Part shown: positions 1 through 5,789 of the stretch, in pieces
Numbering within the stretch: position 1 is the first letter of the stretch
Layout: the number at the start of each line of letters is the position of its first letter
Origin: an uncultured Prevotella sp.
GTDB lineage: Bacteria; Bacteroidota; Bacteroidia; Bacteroidales; Bacteroidaceae
DNA: 9,845 nucleotides
Direction of reading: 5' to 3'
Assembly (NCBI GenBank): GCA_900557035.1
Contig: USRA01000065.1
Span: 1 to 9,845, forward strand
The notes under the pieces: model-generated
Told to the model about the DNA's origin: nothing
What the model saw: the letters and a program-made list of their open reading frames with translations, nothing else
Databases searched by the model: none
Position numbers and translations under genes: made by a program

Positions 1-919
1 TTTCCAAACCGTGCTTCAAACCGAGGGCGTGGTCGTTGATATCGTGAGCTGGAGTCACCTTCAGGCAACCAGTACCGAACTCGATATCTACGTATGAATC
101 CTCGATGACAGGAATCTCGCGGTTTACGAGAGGTACAATCACGTGCTTGCCCTTCAGCCAGGTATTCTTCTTATCCTCAGGGTTGATACACATGGCAGAG
201 TCGCCCATGATGGTCTCCGGACGGGTTGTTGCTACTACGGCATAGTAGCCCTTCTCATCCTTGTGCATCACGTTCTCCTCGTCCACCTGCTGGCAGTCCT
301 GCTCTACCACGTAATACTTCAGATGATAGAGTTTAGAGTGCTCGTCCTTGTAGATAACCTCCTCGTCAGAGAGGGCAGTCTGAGCCTTAGGGTCCCAGTT
401 AACCATTCGCACGCCACGATAGATGAGTCCCTTCTGGTAAAGGTCACAGAACACGTGGATGACGGCACGAGAGCGAGTCTCGTCCATGGTGAAGGCAGTG
501 CGGTCCCAGTCGCAGCTGGCACCGAGTTTGCGGAGCTGCTTGAGGATGATGCCACCGTGCTCGTGAGTCCAGTCCCAAGCGTGCTTGAGGAACTCGTCAC
601 GTGTAAGGTCAGTCTTCTTGATGCCCTGCTGAGCGAGGCGATTAACCACCTTAGCCTCGGTAGCGATACTGGCGTGGTCGGTACCTGGTACCCAGCAAGC
701 GTTCTTGCCCTCCATGCGTGCACGGCGAACGAGAATATCCTGGATCGTATTGTTGAGCATGTGTCCCATGTGGAGCACACCCGTAACGTTTGGTGGAGGG
801 ATTACCACTGTATAAGGTTCACGACCGTCTGGCTTAGAGCAGAAAAGCTTGTTGTCGAGCCAGTACTGATACCATTTACTTTCCACTGCTTGTGGATCGT
901 ATTTACTTGCTAATTCCAT
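1..919 (-). CDS. valS: Valine--tRNA ligase, N-terminal part (runs off left edge)
   Basis: ValS attaches valine to tRNA-Val in the cytoplasm and hydrolyses mischarged Thr-tRNA. About 306 N-terminal residues of an expected roughly 880 are present; the rest lies beyond the left edge, so the truncation comes from the window. The reading begins [16 protein letters not shown]. The class I signature [13 protein letters not shown] (HIGH motif as HMGH) is at about residues 41-53, followed by the ValS-typical [13 protein letters not shown]. The start of the editing (CP1) domain is visible as [11 protein letters not shown] and [12 protein letters not shown] near the edge. The ATG at 917-919 is chosen because the protein then starts just before the conserved N-terminal helix. 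The leader (920 to about 964) is A-rich with no well-placed Shine-Dalgarno, normal for Bacteroidota. It is transcribed divergently from the mazG cluster. The KMSKS loop and anticodon-binding domain are not visible. Confidence 0.97.
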   Translation of the reverse strand, partial: MELASKYDPQAVESKWYQYWLDNKLFCSKPDGREPYTVVIPPPNVTGVLHMGHMLNNTIQDILVRRARMEGKNACWVPGTDHASIATEAKVVNRLAQQGIKKTDLTRDEFLKHAWDWTHEHGGIILKQLRKLGASCDWDRTAFTMDETRSRAVIHVFCDLYQKGLIYRGVRMVNWDPKAQTALSDEEVIYKDEHSKLYHLKYYVVEQDCQQVDEENVMHKDEKGYYAVVATTRPETIMGDSAMCINPEDKKNTWLKGKHVIVPLVNREIPVIEDSYVDIEFGTGCLKVTPAHDINDHALGLKHGLE

Positions 920-969
920 TGTTTCTATCTAATTTTTATTCTTTTTCTTTCTTTTTCCTTAAAAAACGG

Positions 970-1011
970 TGCAAAGATACGAATTTTTGAGCGAAAAATG
1001 CTATCTTTGCA
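970..1011. promoter_or_regulatory. Divergent promoter region for valS (-) and the mazG cluster (+)
   Basis: A perfect 10-bp inverted repeat, TGCAAAGATA at 970-979 and TATCTTTGCA at 1002-1011, carries a TATCTTTG element pointing outward on each strand. TATCTTTG matches the Bacteroidota -7 consensus TAnnTTTG. The rightward element would start transcription near 1016 toward the small ORF and mazG; the leftward one near 964 toward valS. A clear -33 TTTG about 20 bp upstream is missing on both sides; a TTTG at 986-989 is too close (12 bp) for standard spacing. The -33 region of each promoter falls on the -7 element of the other. Promoter identity rests on motif match and location only. Confidence 0.6.
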
Positions 1012-1072
1012 GCATAAATTACGTATTTTTACATAAATATAGTGCCAATGATTTGTTGAAGTATAAAAAGTA

Positions 1073-1183
1073 ATGGTTATGGAAGCATATTTGTTTTTTA
1101 ATGTAATGATGTTTGTGTTTGCATTGTCTTTTGTCATTTTCCTCAACACGAAAGCCGGGAAGAAATGGAAAGATAATCTTTAA
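1073..1183 (+). CDS. Putative 36-residue single-helix membrane microprotein
   Basis: A short frame (ATG 1073, stop TAA 1181-1183) lies between the predicted rightward promoter and mazG. It begins MVMEAYLFFNVMMFVFALS and ends KAGKKWKDNL. Residues 5-24 are strongly hydrophobic and aromatic, long enough for one transmembrane helix, followed by a basic tail (K27, K30, K31, K33). An uncharged helix then a positive tail is a common microprotein pattern and suggests an N-out/C-in orientation. An alternative start is Met3 at 1079. An in-frame stop at 1064 excludes a longer form. No Shine-Dalgarno is obvious, which is weak counter-evidence in this phylum. Only 15 bp separate it from mazG, so the two would share a transcript. 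I do not recognise the family. It could be a real small protein, a translated leader, or a chance frame in AT-rich DNA. Confidence 0.45.
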   Translation: MVMEAYLFFNVMMFVFALSFVIFLNTKAGKKWKDNL

Positions 1184-1198
1184 TGTGAGGTTAGAGTT

Positions 1199-2143
1199 AT
1201 GCATACGAAAGAAGAGAAAATGGCGGCATTCAGCCGCTTGCTGGATGTGCAGGACCGTTTGCGCCTGCAGTGTCCATGGGATAAGAAGCAGACATTCGAG
1301 AGCCTTCGTCCGAATACCATCGAGGAGACTTTCGAGCTTTGTGACGCCTTGATGAAGCGCGATTACAAGGATATCAAGAAGGAGTTGGGCGATGTGCTGG
1401 AGCACGTGATGTTCTATAGCATCATCGGCAGAGAAGACGGCGAGTTCGATATCTGTGATGTCTGCAATCAGGAGGCCGATAAACTGATGTTCCGCCATCC
1501 TTTCATCAACTGGAAGGAAGAGGGCGAATGGACAGTGGCGAATCCTGATATGTATATCAATGATGAGGGACAGGTGGTATATAAGGAGTCGGAAGAAACG
1601 GCAACTGGTAAGGCTGAGGCGGGAAGCTCGGAAGAAACCCTGGCTCTTGGTGCCAGCAAACCTAAGAATGCAGCCTCGGTAGAGAAAACCTGGGAGCAGA
1701 TCAAGCAGCAGGAGAAAGATGGCAACGAGCGCGTTCTGAGCGGTGTGCCAAATTCCCTGCCATCCCTTATCAAGGCCTATCGCATTCAGGACAAGGCACG
1801 AAACGTGGGCTTCGACTGGAAGGAGAAGGAGGACGTATGGGATAAGGTACAGGAAGAACTGGAAGAACTCAAGGTAGAACTTGCCAAGGGTGATAAGGAG
1901 AATTCTACCCAGGAACTCGGCGATTTCCTCTTCTCCGTAATCAATGCAGCCCGTCTCTATAAGCTCAATCCTGACAATGCGCTGGAGAAAACAAACCAGA
2001 AGTTTATCCGCCGTTTCAACTATGTGGAAGATCATTCCTTAAAGCAGGGTAAGAATCTGAAAGACATGAGCTTGGAAGAAATGGATAAACTGTGGAATGA
2101 AGCCAAGAAGCTGGAAAGACAAGAAGCAGGAAAGACAAGATAA
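1199..2143 (+). CDS. mazG: Nucleoside triphosphate pyrophosphohydrolase MazG
   Basis: MazG hydrolyses (d)NTPs to NMP and pyrophosphate, removing aberrant nucleotides and, in E. coli, influencing ppGpp levels. Both tandem MazG domains are present in 314 residues. The first (about 10-103) has CPWDK at 25-29, EETFE at 42-46 and ELGD at 62-65. The second (about 186-277) has EELEE at 219-223, ELGD at 239-242 and the KFIRRF motif at 268-273. These acidic motifs are the Mg-binding ExxE...ExxD sites. E. coli MazG is about 263 residues; the excess is mainly an interdomain stretch (about 104-162) rich in Glu, Ser, Ala and Gly, likely flexible. The ATG at 1199 is used; Met8 (ATGGCG) is a possible alternative that would still keep the first domain. 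It is probably co-transcribed with the downstream lipoprotein gene (37-bp gap). Confidence 0.95.
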   Translation: MHTKEEKMAAFSRLLDVQDRLRLQCPWDKKQTFESLRPNTIEETFELCDALMKRDYKDIKKELGDVLEHVMFYSIIGREDGEFDICDVCNQEADKLMFRHPFINWKEEGEWTVANPDMYINDEGQVVYKESEETATGKAEAGSSEETLALGASKPKNAASVEKTWEQIKQQEKDGNERVLSGVPNSLPSLIKAYRIQDKARNVGFDWKEKEDVWDKVQEELEELKVELAKGDKENSTQELGDFLFSVINAARLYKLNPDNALEKTNQKFIRRFNYVEDHSLKQGKNLKDMSLEEMDKLWNEAKKLERQEAGKTR

Positions 2144-2180
2144 ATAGAACGTTTTTATAACAACAAAAACTATAAGGATT

Positions 2181-2741
2181 ATGAAAAGATTAGTTTATAT
2201 GATGATGGCTTTGGTGGTACTCTTTGCTGCCAATAGCTGTAAGGATAAGAAGACCGCACAGGTTATCAGTCCTACAGATTCCCTCGATCTGGAGGAGGTT
2301 GCCGATGATTCAACCATCTACGGTGTATGTGGTGAGGGAACATCTATGCACAATCTGGAGCTGATTTCTGATGAGGGAGATACGCTCTCTGTCTTCATTG
2401 ATGATGAGAAGCCAGACATCGTACAGGGTGGTTTGCTGGCAGGCGACCGCATCGCTCTTATCGGTTACAAGGCACAGGATGGAGAGATGATGGCACAGAA
2501 AATCATCAATCTTACTTCACTCTTGGGCAAGTGGACTTCACTCGACAAGAACTTCGACTTGCTGGAAGGCGGAGAGGTAAAAAACAATGTGAAGGCTGAG
2601 ACCAATCCTTGGACTTCATGGAAAATCCTGAACGGAAAGCTCCTGCTCAACAAGGATACCTTTGCCATCGATAAACTGGGATCTGACAGCTTGATGCTCG
2701 AGAATACCCAGGGCATCTATGTCTTCAAGCGCCAGGAGTAA
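2181..2741 (+). CDS. Predicted lipoprotein with lipocalin-like C-terminal region, function unknown
   Basis: This 186-residue protein begins MKRLVYMMMALVVLFAANSC: a basic start, a hydrophobic core and a lipobox-like ANSC with the candidate lipidated Cys at residue 20. It is therefore probably anchored to a membrane on the periplasmic side. The following residues (KDKKTAQ) are not the acidic tract associated with surface export in Bacteroidota, so a periplasm-facing location is more likely. After a short linker, residues about 45-112 look like a small beta-rich module. Residues about 115-186 (GKW start, then short alternating strands ending GIYVFKRQE) resemble the lipocalin-like domains common in Bacteroidota lipoproteins; this is pattern recognition, not an alignment. 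AAGGA at 2174-2178 lies only 2 nt before the ATG, closer than an ideal Shine-Dalgarno. It sits between mazG (37 bp) and rnz (25 bp) on one strand. I cannot assign a function. Confidence 0.85.
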   Translation: MKRLVYMMMALVVLFAANSCKDKKTAQVISPTDSLDLEEVADDSTIYGVCGEGTSMHNLELISDEGDTLSVFIDDEKPDIVQGGLLAGDRIALIGYKAQDGEMMAQKIINLTSLLGKWTSLDKNFDLLEGGEVKNNVKAETNPWTSWKILNGKLLLNKDTFAIDKLGSDSLMLENTQGIYVFKRQE

Positions 2742-2766
2742 ATAGTCATTCTAATTTTAGATTAAG

Positions 2767-3681
2767 TTGGAACCATTTAAGATACATATACTGGGGTGTG
2801 GCAGTGCGCTGCCAACCCTGAAACACAATGCTTCCTCGCAGCTCATTGAGATGCGGGGAAAATGCTATATGATAGATTGTGGCGAGGGCGCACAGATGCA
2901 GTTCCGTCGCTCTCATATCCATTTCTCCAAGCTCAATGCCATCTTCATCACTCACATGCATGGAGATCATTGCTTTGGCTTGATGGGCTTGCTTTCTACG
3001 CTGGGAATGCTTGGACGTACATCTAAGTTAAGAATCTATGCTCCAAAGGATTATGCTCCTCTGTTTAAACAACAGGTAGAATTCTTTATGCAGACGATGG
3101 AATACGAGATGGAAATGATTCCTGTGGATACGGAGAAGCAGCAGATTATCTACGAAGACCATTCGCTCACGGTAGAGACGGTGCCTCTGAAACATCGTCT
3201 GCCATGCTGCGGCTATATCTTCAGAGAGAAGCCTACGCTGCCTCATATCAAGAGAGATATGATAGATTACTACGGCATCCCGATCAGTCAGATCAACAAC
3301 ATCAAGAATGGGGCTGACTGGACCAACGAAGATGGCGAGGTGATTCCGAATGCCCGTCTGGTGACACCTGCCGACCAACCTCGCAGTTATGCCTATATGA
3401 GTGATACCCGATATATTCCGAATCTCTGGGAAAAGGTGAAGGGGGTAACTGTGCTTTATCACGAAAGTACTTATACTTCGGAACAGGAAGACCGGGCTAA
3501 GATCTACAACCATAGTACGGCAAAGCAGGCTGCGATGGTGGCAAAGGCTGCCGGGGTAGGCAAGTTGCTCCTGGGACATTATAGTGCGAGATATAATGAT
3601 GAGACGGTTCTGCTGAAAGAGGCCAAAGAGATTTTCGAGGAAAGCTATCTCACCAATGAGGGAATGATTATCTCGGTATAA
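2767..3681 (+). CDS. rnz: Ribonuclease Z (tRNA 3'-processing endonuclease)
   Basis: RNase Z cuts the 3' trailer of tRNA precursors after the discriminator base, using two zinc ions in a metallo-beta-lactamase fold. The 304-residue protein is full length for the bacterial short form. Metal ligands are visible: HMHGDH at 63-68 (H63, H65, D67, H68), H143 in LKHRLPCCGY, D213 in YMSDTR and H271 in LLGHYSARY, with the conserved H249 in NHST. The residues between about 150 and 200 (IFREKPTLPH...PNARLVTP) correspond to the usual RNase Z segment before the catalytic Asp. The start is a TTG at 2767, giving MEPFKIHILGCGS; an in-frame TAG at 2758 blocks extension, and the next ATG (Met29) would delete the first conserved strand, so TTG is the only sensible start. 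Probably the last gene of the mazG cluster; a terminator follows. Confidence 0.96.
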   Translation: MEPFKIHILGCGSALPTLKHNASSQLIEMRGKCYMIDCGEGAQMQFRRSHIHFSKLNAIFITHMHGDHCFGLMGLLSTLGMLGRTSKLRIYAPKDYAPLFKQQVEFFMQTMEYEMEMIPVDTEKQQIIYEDHSLTVETVPLKHRLPCCGYIFREKPTLPHIKRDMIDYYGIPISQINNIKNGADWTNEDGEVIPNARLVTPADQPRSYAYMSDTRYIPNLWEKVKGVTVLYHESTYTSEQEDRAKIYNHSTAKQAAMVAKAAGVGKLLLGHYSARYNDETVLLKEAKEIFEESYLTNEGMIISV

Positions 3682-3687
3682 AAATAG

Positions 3688-3726
3688 CCTTGCATCAAAA
3701 AAAGTTCATTTTTGGTGCAAGGTTTT
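3688..3726 (+). terminator. Intrinsic terminator after rnz
   Basis: A 14-bp stem is formed by 3688-3701 (CCTTGCATCAAAAA) and 3709-3722 (TTTTTGGTGCAAGG), with one T-G wobble and a 7-nt loop, followed by TTTT. It begins a few bases after the rnz stop and ends the mazG-lipoprotein-rnz unit, so the sigma factor gene downstream should have its own promoter. Confidence 0.8.
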
Positions 3727-3764
3727 GTGTTGCTATTCGTTTAATGTATAAAAGATAGAGAAAA

Positions 3765-4319
3765 TTGGAATCTGAAAAACTACTTTTGGATGACATAAAG
3801 GGCGGCAGTCGGGCAGCGATGCACCGGCTCTACGACCGCTACGTAGGATATGCCATGGCGGTAGCGCTGAGGTATGTCCCTTTACGTGATGATGCGGAGG
3901 ATGTGGTGCAGGATAGTTTTGTGAAACTTTTCTCTGGTATTGCCAACTTCGAGTACAGGGGCGAAGGTTCGCTGAAGGCGTGGTTTCTTCGGATTGTGGC
4001 AAATGAGGCCATCAGCTTTACTAGAAAGCAGAGTCGCATTACTTTCGTGGATGAAGTTCCGGAAGATGTGAGTGACGACGAACCGGAGGTAGAACGGGTG
4101 CCGCCTGCCGTATTGACGAAGATGATCGGTGAATTGCCCGAGGGCTATCGACTGGTTCTGAACATGTTTGTGTTTGAGCAAAGAAGCCATAAGGAAATTG
4201 CTGATCTGCTGGGCATCAAGGAGAGTACCTCTGCCTCGCAATATCTAAGAGCCAAGAAGTTTCTGGCAAAGAAAATAAATGAATATCTAAATAATATAAA
4301 CGAGAAAGAATATGAGTAA
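3765..4319 (+). CDS. ECF-type RNA polymerase sigma factor
   Basis: A sigma-70 family group 4 (ECF) factor of 184 residues, directing RNA polymerase to a specific promoter set. Region 2 spans about 17-90, with the DDAEDVVQDSFVKLF core-binding helix at 42-56 and the -10-recognition helix around AWFLRIVANEAISF (72-85). An acidic linker (98-111) leads to region 4 (about 115-172), with LPEGYRLVLNMF and the helix-turn-helix SHKEIADLLGIKESTSASQYLRAKK. No sigma regions 1 or 3 are present, as expected for ECF. The start is TTG at 3765 (LESEKLLLDDIKGG, read with initiator Met); an in-frame TAG at 3756 prevents extension, and the first ATG (Met19) would cut into region 2. Its last 8 bp overlap the next gene, so the two are translationally coupled and probably form a sigma/regulator pair. 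No clear housekeeping promoter is visible in the 38 bp after the terminator. Confidence 0.95.
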   Translation: MESEKLLLDDIKGGSRAAMHRLYDRYVGYAMAVALRYVPLRDDAEDVVQDSFVKLFSGIANFEYRGEGSLKAWFLRIVANEAISFTRKQSRITFVDEVPEDVSDDEPEVERVPPAVLTKMIGELPEGYRLVLNMFVFEQRSHKEIADLLGIKESTSASQYLRAKKFLAKKINEYLNNINEKEYE

Positions 4320-5742
4320 TCAAGATTGGACAAGCAAACTTCAAGACCAGTTGGCAGGCTATCAGGAGTCTGTCAGCCACGACTTGTGGGCAGGCATTGA
4401 ACAATCGCTTGCTCAGAATGATATAGAATCAGTTTCGTCGAATCCACAGGCAATAGTTTCTGAAAGTTCAGAATCTACAGATTTCCACGTTGGTTCAGAA
4501 TCTTCAGATTTCCACGTTGGTTCAGAGGCTAAAAAGAAAGCCAGGATTGTCTATTTTAAGCGATGGTCTGCGGCTGCAGCAGCTGTGGCATTGTTGGGAA
4601 TAGGAGGAAGCTATGTTTATCTGCATCAGGAGGAAGTAGAAAAGGGTAATTTGCAATTGGCTTCTCTTTCTTCCCGTTCCGTTTCAGCGGATTTGCCATC
4701 CGCTGCATCCCATGTCGTTTCATCGGATTTGCAACCCGCTGCACCCCATGCCGTTTCATCGGATTTGCCATCCGCTCCATCCCATGCTGTTTCATCGGAT
4801 TTGCCATCCGCTGCATCCCATGTCGTTTCATCGGATTTGCAATCCGCTGCACCCCATGCCGTTTCATCGGATTTGCAATCCGCTCCATCCCATTCCGTTT
4901 CAGCTGATTTGCAATCCGCTGCACCCCAAAAGAAGAAGGGTAATGTTCTAGAGAAAGAATCTGAGAATAAAATTTCTTTGCTAGCCGATAATCATGCTGC
5001 AGCGTATGCTTCTCAATCTTATCATTTTGACAAAAATGAGGAGGCTTCTGGCTGGTCGATGCAACTCTATGCCGAAAACCTGACGTCAAGTTTGGGCGGT
5101 GATAATTCTGATGCATCTGGAAGCTATCGTGATTATAGTTATGGCACGATGGCAGAGCCGATGCCTGGAGTCATCCCTGATCCAACGGCTGGAGGCATAT
5201 ATGGAGAAGAATATCTCTTGGCATCCTGTAAGGCGATTCAAAGAAACCAGCAGGTGAATGCCAAGCATCATGCTCCTGTATCTGTTGGTTTGCAGGTAGC
5301 CTTTGGCATTGCACCTCGTCTGACTTTGAGCACAGGTTTGGTATATACACGCACTTCTTCTGATTTTTATCCATACGCACCAGGTAGTAGCTACAATGTT
5401 CATCAGGTGCTTCATTATGTGGGTATCCCGGTGGGATTGAACTATGAATTCTGGCAGAGTGGAGGCTTCCATGCTTATGTGATGGCGGGTGCTGAGGCTG
5501 ATTACAATGTGAAGAATGATACCGAAGAAGAGGGAGTAAAGAAAGAGAATGCCAAGCGAGACAGGGTGCAGCTCTCTGGAAAGGCTTCGCTCGGTGCGCA
5601 GTATGACATCACGCCAAAGGTTGGTCTCTATATCGAACCGGGTGCTAAATATTATTTTGATAATGGAAGCCATGTGGAAAATACCTTCAAGGATAAGAAG
5701 TTGAATTTCAATCTCCAGTTCGGTTTGAGATTCAATCTATAG
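4312..5742 (+). CDS. Membrane-anchored repeat protein with C-terminal outer-membrane beta-barrel; candidate partner of the ECF sigma factor
   Basis: A 476-residue multi-part protein. Residues 1-84 are polar and probably cytoplasmic; they start with an amphipathic segment (DWTSKLQDQLAGYQESVSHDLW) and contain two 9-residue repeats (53-70). KKKARIVYFKRW (74-85) and the hydrophobic stretch to about 104 form one transmembrane helix with positive residues on the N-terminal, cytoplasmic side. Residues 124-206 are seven 12-residue repeats of consensus VSSDLQSAAPHA. Residues about 247-476 show alternating amphipathic strands (GWSMQLYAENL; VSVGLQVAFGI; LTLSTGLVYT; YVGIPVGLNYEF; FHAYVMAGAEADY; LSGKASLGAQYDI; VGLYIEPGAKYYF; LNFNLQFGLRFNL), fitting an eight-strand barrel of the OmpA/porin-like class. 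There is no zinc anti-sigma motif (HxxxCxxC) and no clear signal-peptidase site after the helix. The 8-bp overlap with the sigma gene suggests a sensing or anti-sigma role, which is inference. Confidence 0.85.
   Translation: MSNQDWTSKLQDQLAGYQESVSHDLWAGIEQSLAQNDIESVSSNPQAIVSESSESTDFHVGSESSDFHVGSEAKKKARIVYFKRWSAAAAAVALLGIGGSYVYLHQEEVEKGNLQLASLSSRSVSADLPSAASHVVSSDLQPAAPHAVSSDLPSAPSHAVSSDLPSAASHVVSSDLQSAAPHAVSSDLQSAPSHSVSADLQSAAPQKKKGNVLEKESENKISLLADNHAAAYASQSYHFDKNEEASGWSMQLYAENLTSSLGGDNSDASGSYRDYSYGTMAEPMPGVIPDPTAGGIYGEEYLLASCKAIQRNQQVNAKHHAPVSVGLQVAFGIAPRLTLSTGLVYTRTSSDFYPYAPGSSYNVHQVLHYVGIPVGLNYEFWQSGGFHAYVMAGAEADYNVKNDTEEEGVKKENAKRDRVQLSGKASLGAQYDITPKVGLYIEPGAKYYFDNGSHVENTFKDKKLNFNLQFGLRFNL
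4468..4521 (+). repeat. Two 27-bp direct repeats in the N-terminal coding region
   Basis: Two adjacent 27-bp copies (4468-4494 and 4495-4521) encode SESTDFHVG and SESSDFHVG and differ by a single base; a third copy begins (TCAGA) and stops. They lie in the predicted cytoplasmic part, just before the basic cluster and membrane helix. This is a recent in-frame duplication, independent of the 36-bp array farther downstream. Confidence 0.9.
4681..4929 (+). repeat. Tandem array of seven 36-bp units (12 residues each) in the periplasmic linker
   Basis: Seven contiguous in-frame units start at 4681, 4717, 4753, 4789, 4825, 4861 and 4897, the last slightly incomplete. Protein units are VSADLPSAASHV, VSSDLQPAAPHA, VSSDLPSAPSHA, VSSDLPSAASHV, VSSDLQSAAPHA, VSSDLQSAPSHS and VSADLQSAAPQ. 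Units 1-3 and 4-6 match pairwise in order, so the array contains a duplicated 108-bp block. Most units carry a small palindrome around GGATTTGCAATCC. The Ser/Ala/Pro-rich translation suggests an extended, disordered linker. The repeat is direct and without spacers, so it is not CRISPR. Confidence 0.95.
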
Positions 5743-5745
5743 TAT

Positions 5746-5786
5746 AAAAAACAGAACTTTCGCACATGCGAAAGTTCTGTTTTTTT
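5746..5786. terminator. Bidirectional intrinsic terminator between convergent genes
   Basis: Perfect inverted repeat: 5746-5764 (AAAAAACAGAACTTTCGCA) pairs with 5767-5785. The CAGAACTTTCGCA core is flanked by an A-run on the left and a T-run (5780-5786) on the right, so each strand has a stem followed by U residues. It lies between the stop of the barrel protein (5742) and the stop of the minus-strand oxidoreductase (5790) and can serve both. Confidence 0.9.
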
Positions 5787-5789
5787 ATT

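Noticed and set aside
143..913. 256-codon plus-strand frame opposite valS
   Set aside because: ValS on the minus strand has the HMGH and editing-domain motifs throughout this stretch; the plus frame has no family features.
920..970. T-box or other tRNA-sensing leader for valS or serS
   Set aside because: The leaders are only about 45 and 30 nt, A-rich and unstructured, too short for a T-box, a system mainly found in Firmicutes.
1019..2035. Long minus-strand open frame opposite mazG
   Set aside because: It lies antisense to a clear MazG with conserved motifs, and its translation shows no recognisable domain.
3700..3764. Housekeeping promoter for the sigma factor (TTTG at 3711-3714 with TATTCGTT at 3734-3741)
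   Set aside because: The spacing is right (19 bp), but the -7 element has two mismatches and the -33 lies within the rnz terminator stem; too weak to list.
4681..4929. CRISPR array, suggested by 36-bp repeats
   Set aside because: The units are directly contiguous without spacers, keep one reading frame, and lie inside a well-supported coding gene.
4556..5116. Repeat-containing open frames on the opposite strand and in another plus frame (also 4712-4951)
   Set aside because: They are open because a 36-bp unit without stops stays open in any frame; their products are monotonous repeats and they overlap the coupled gene starting at 4312.
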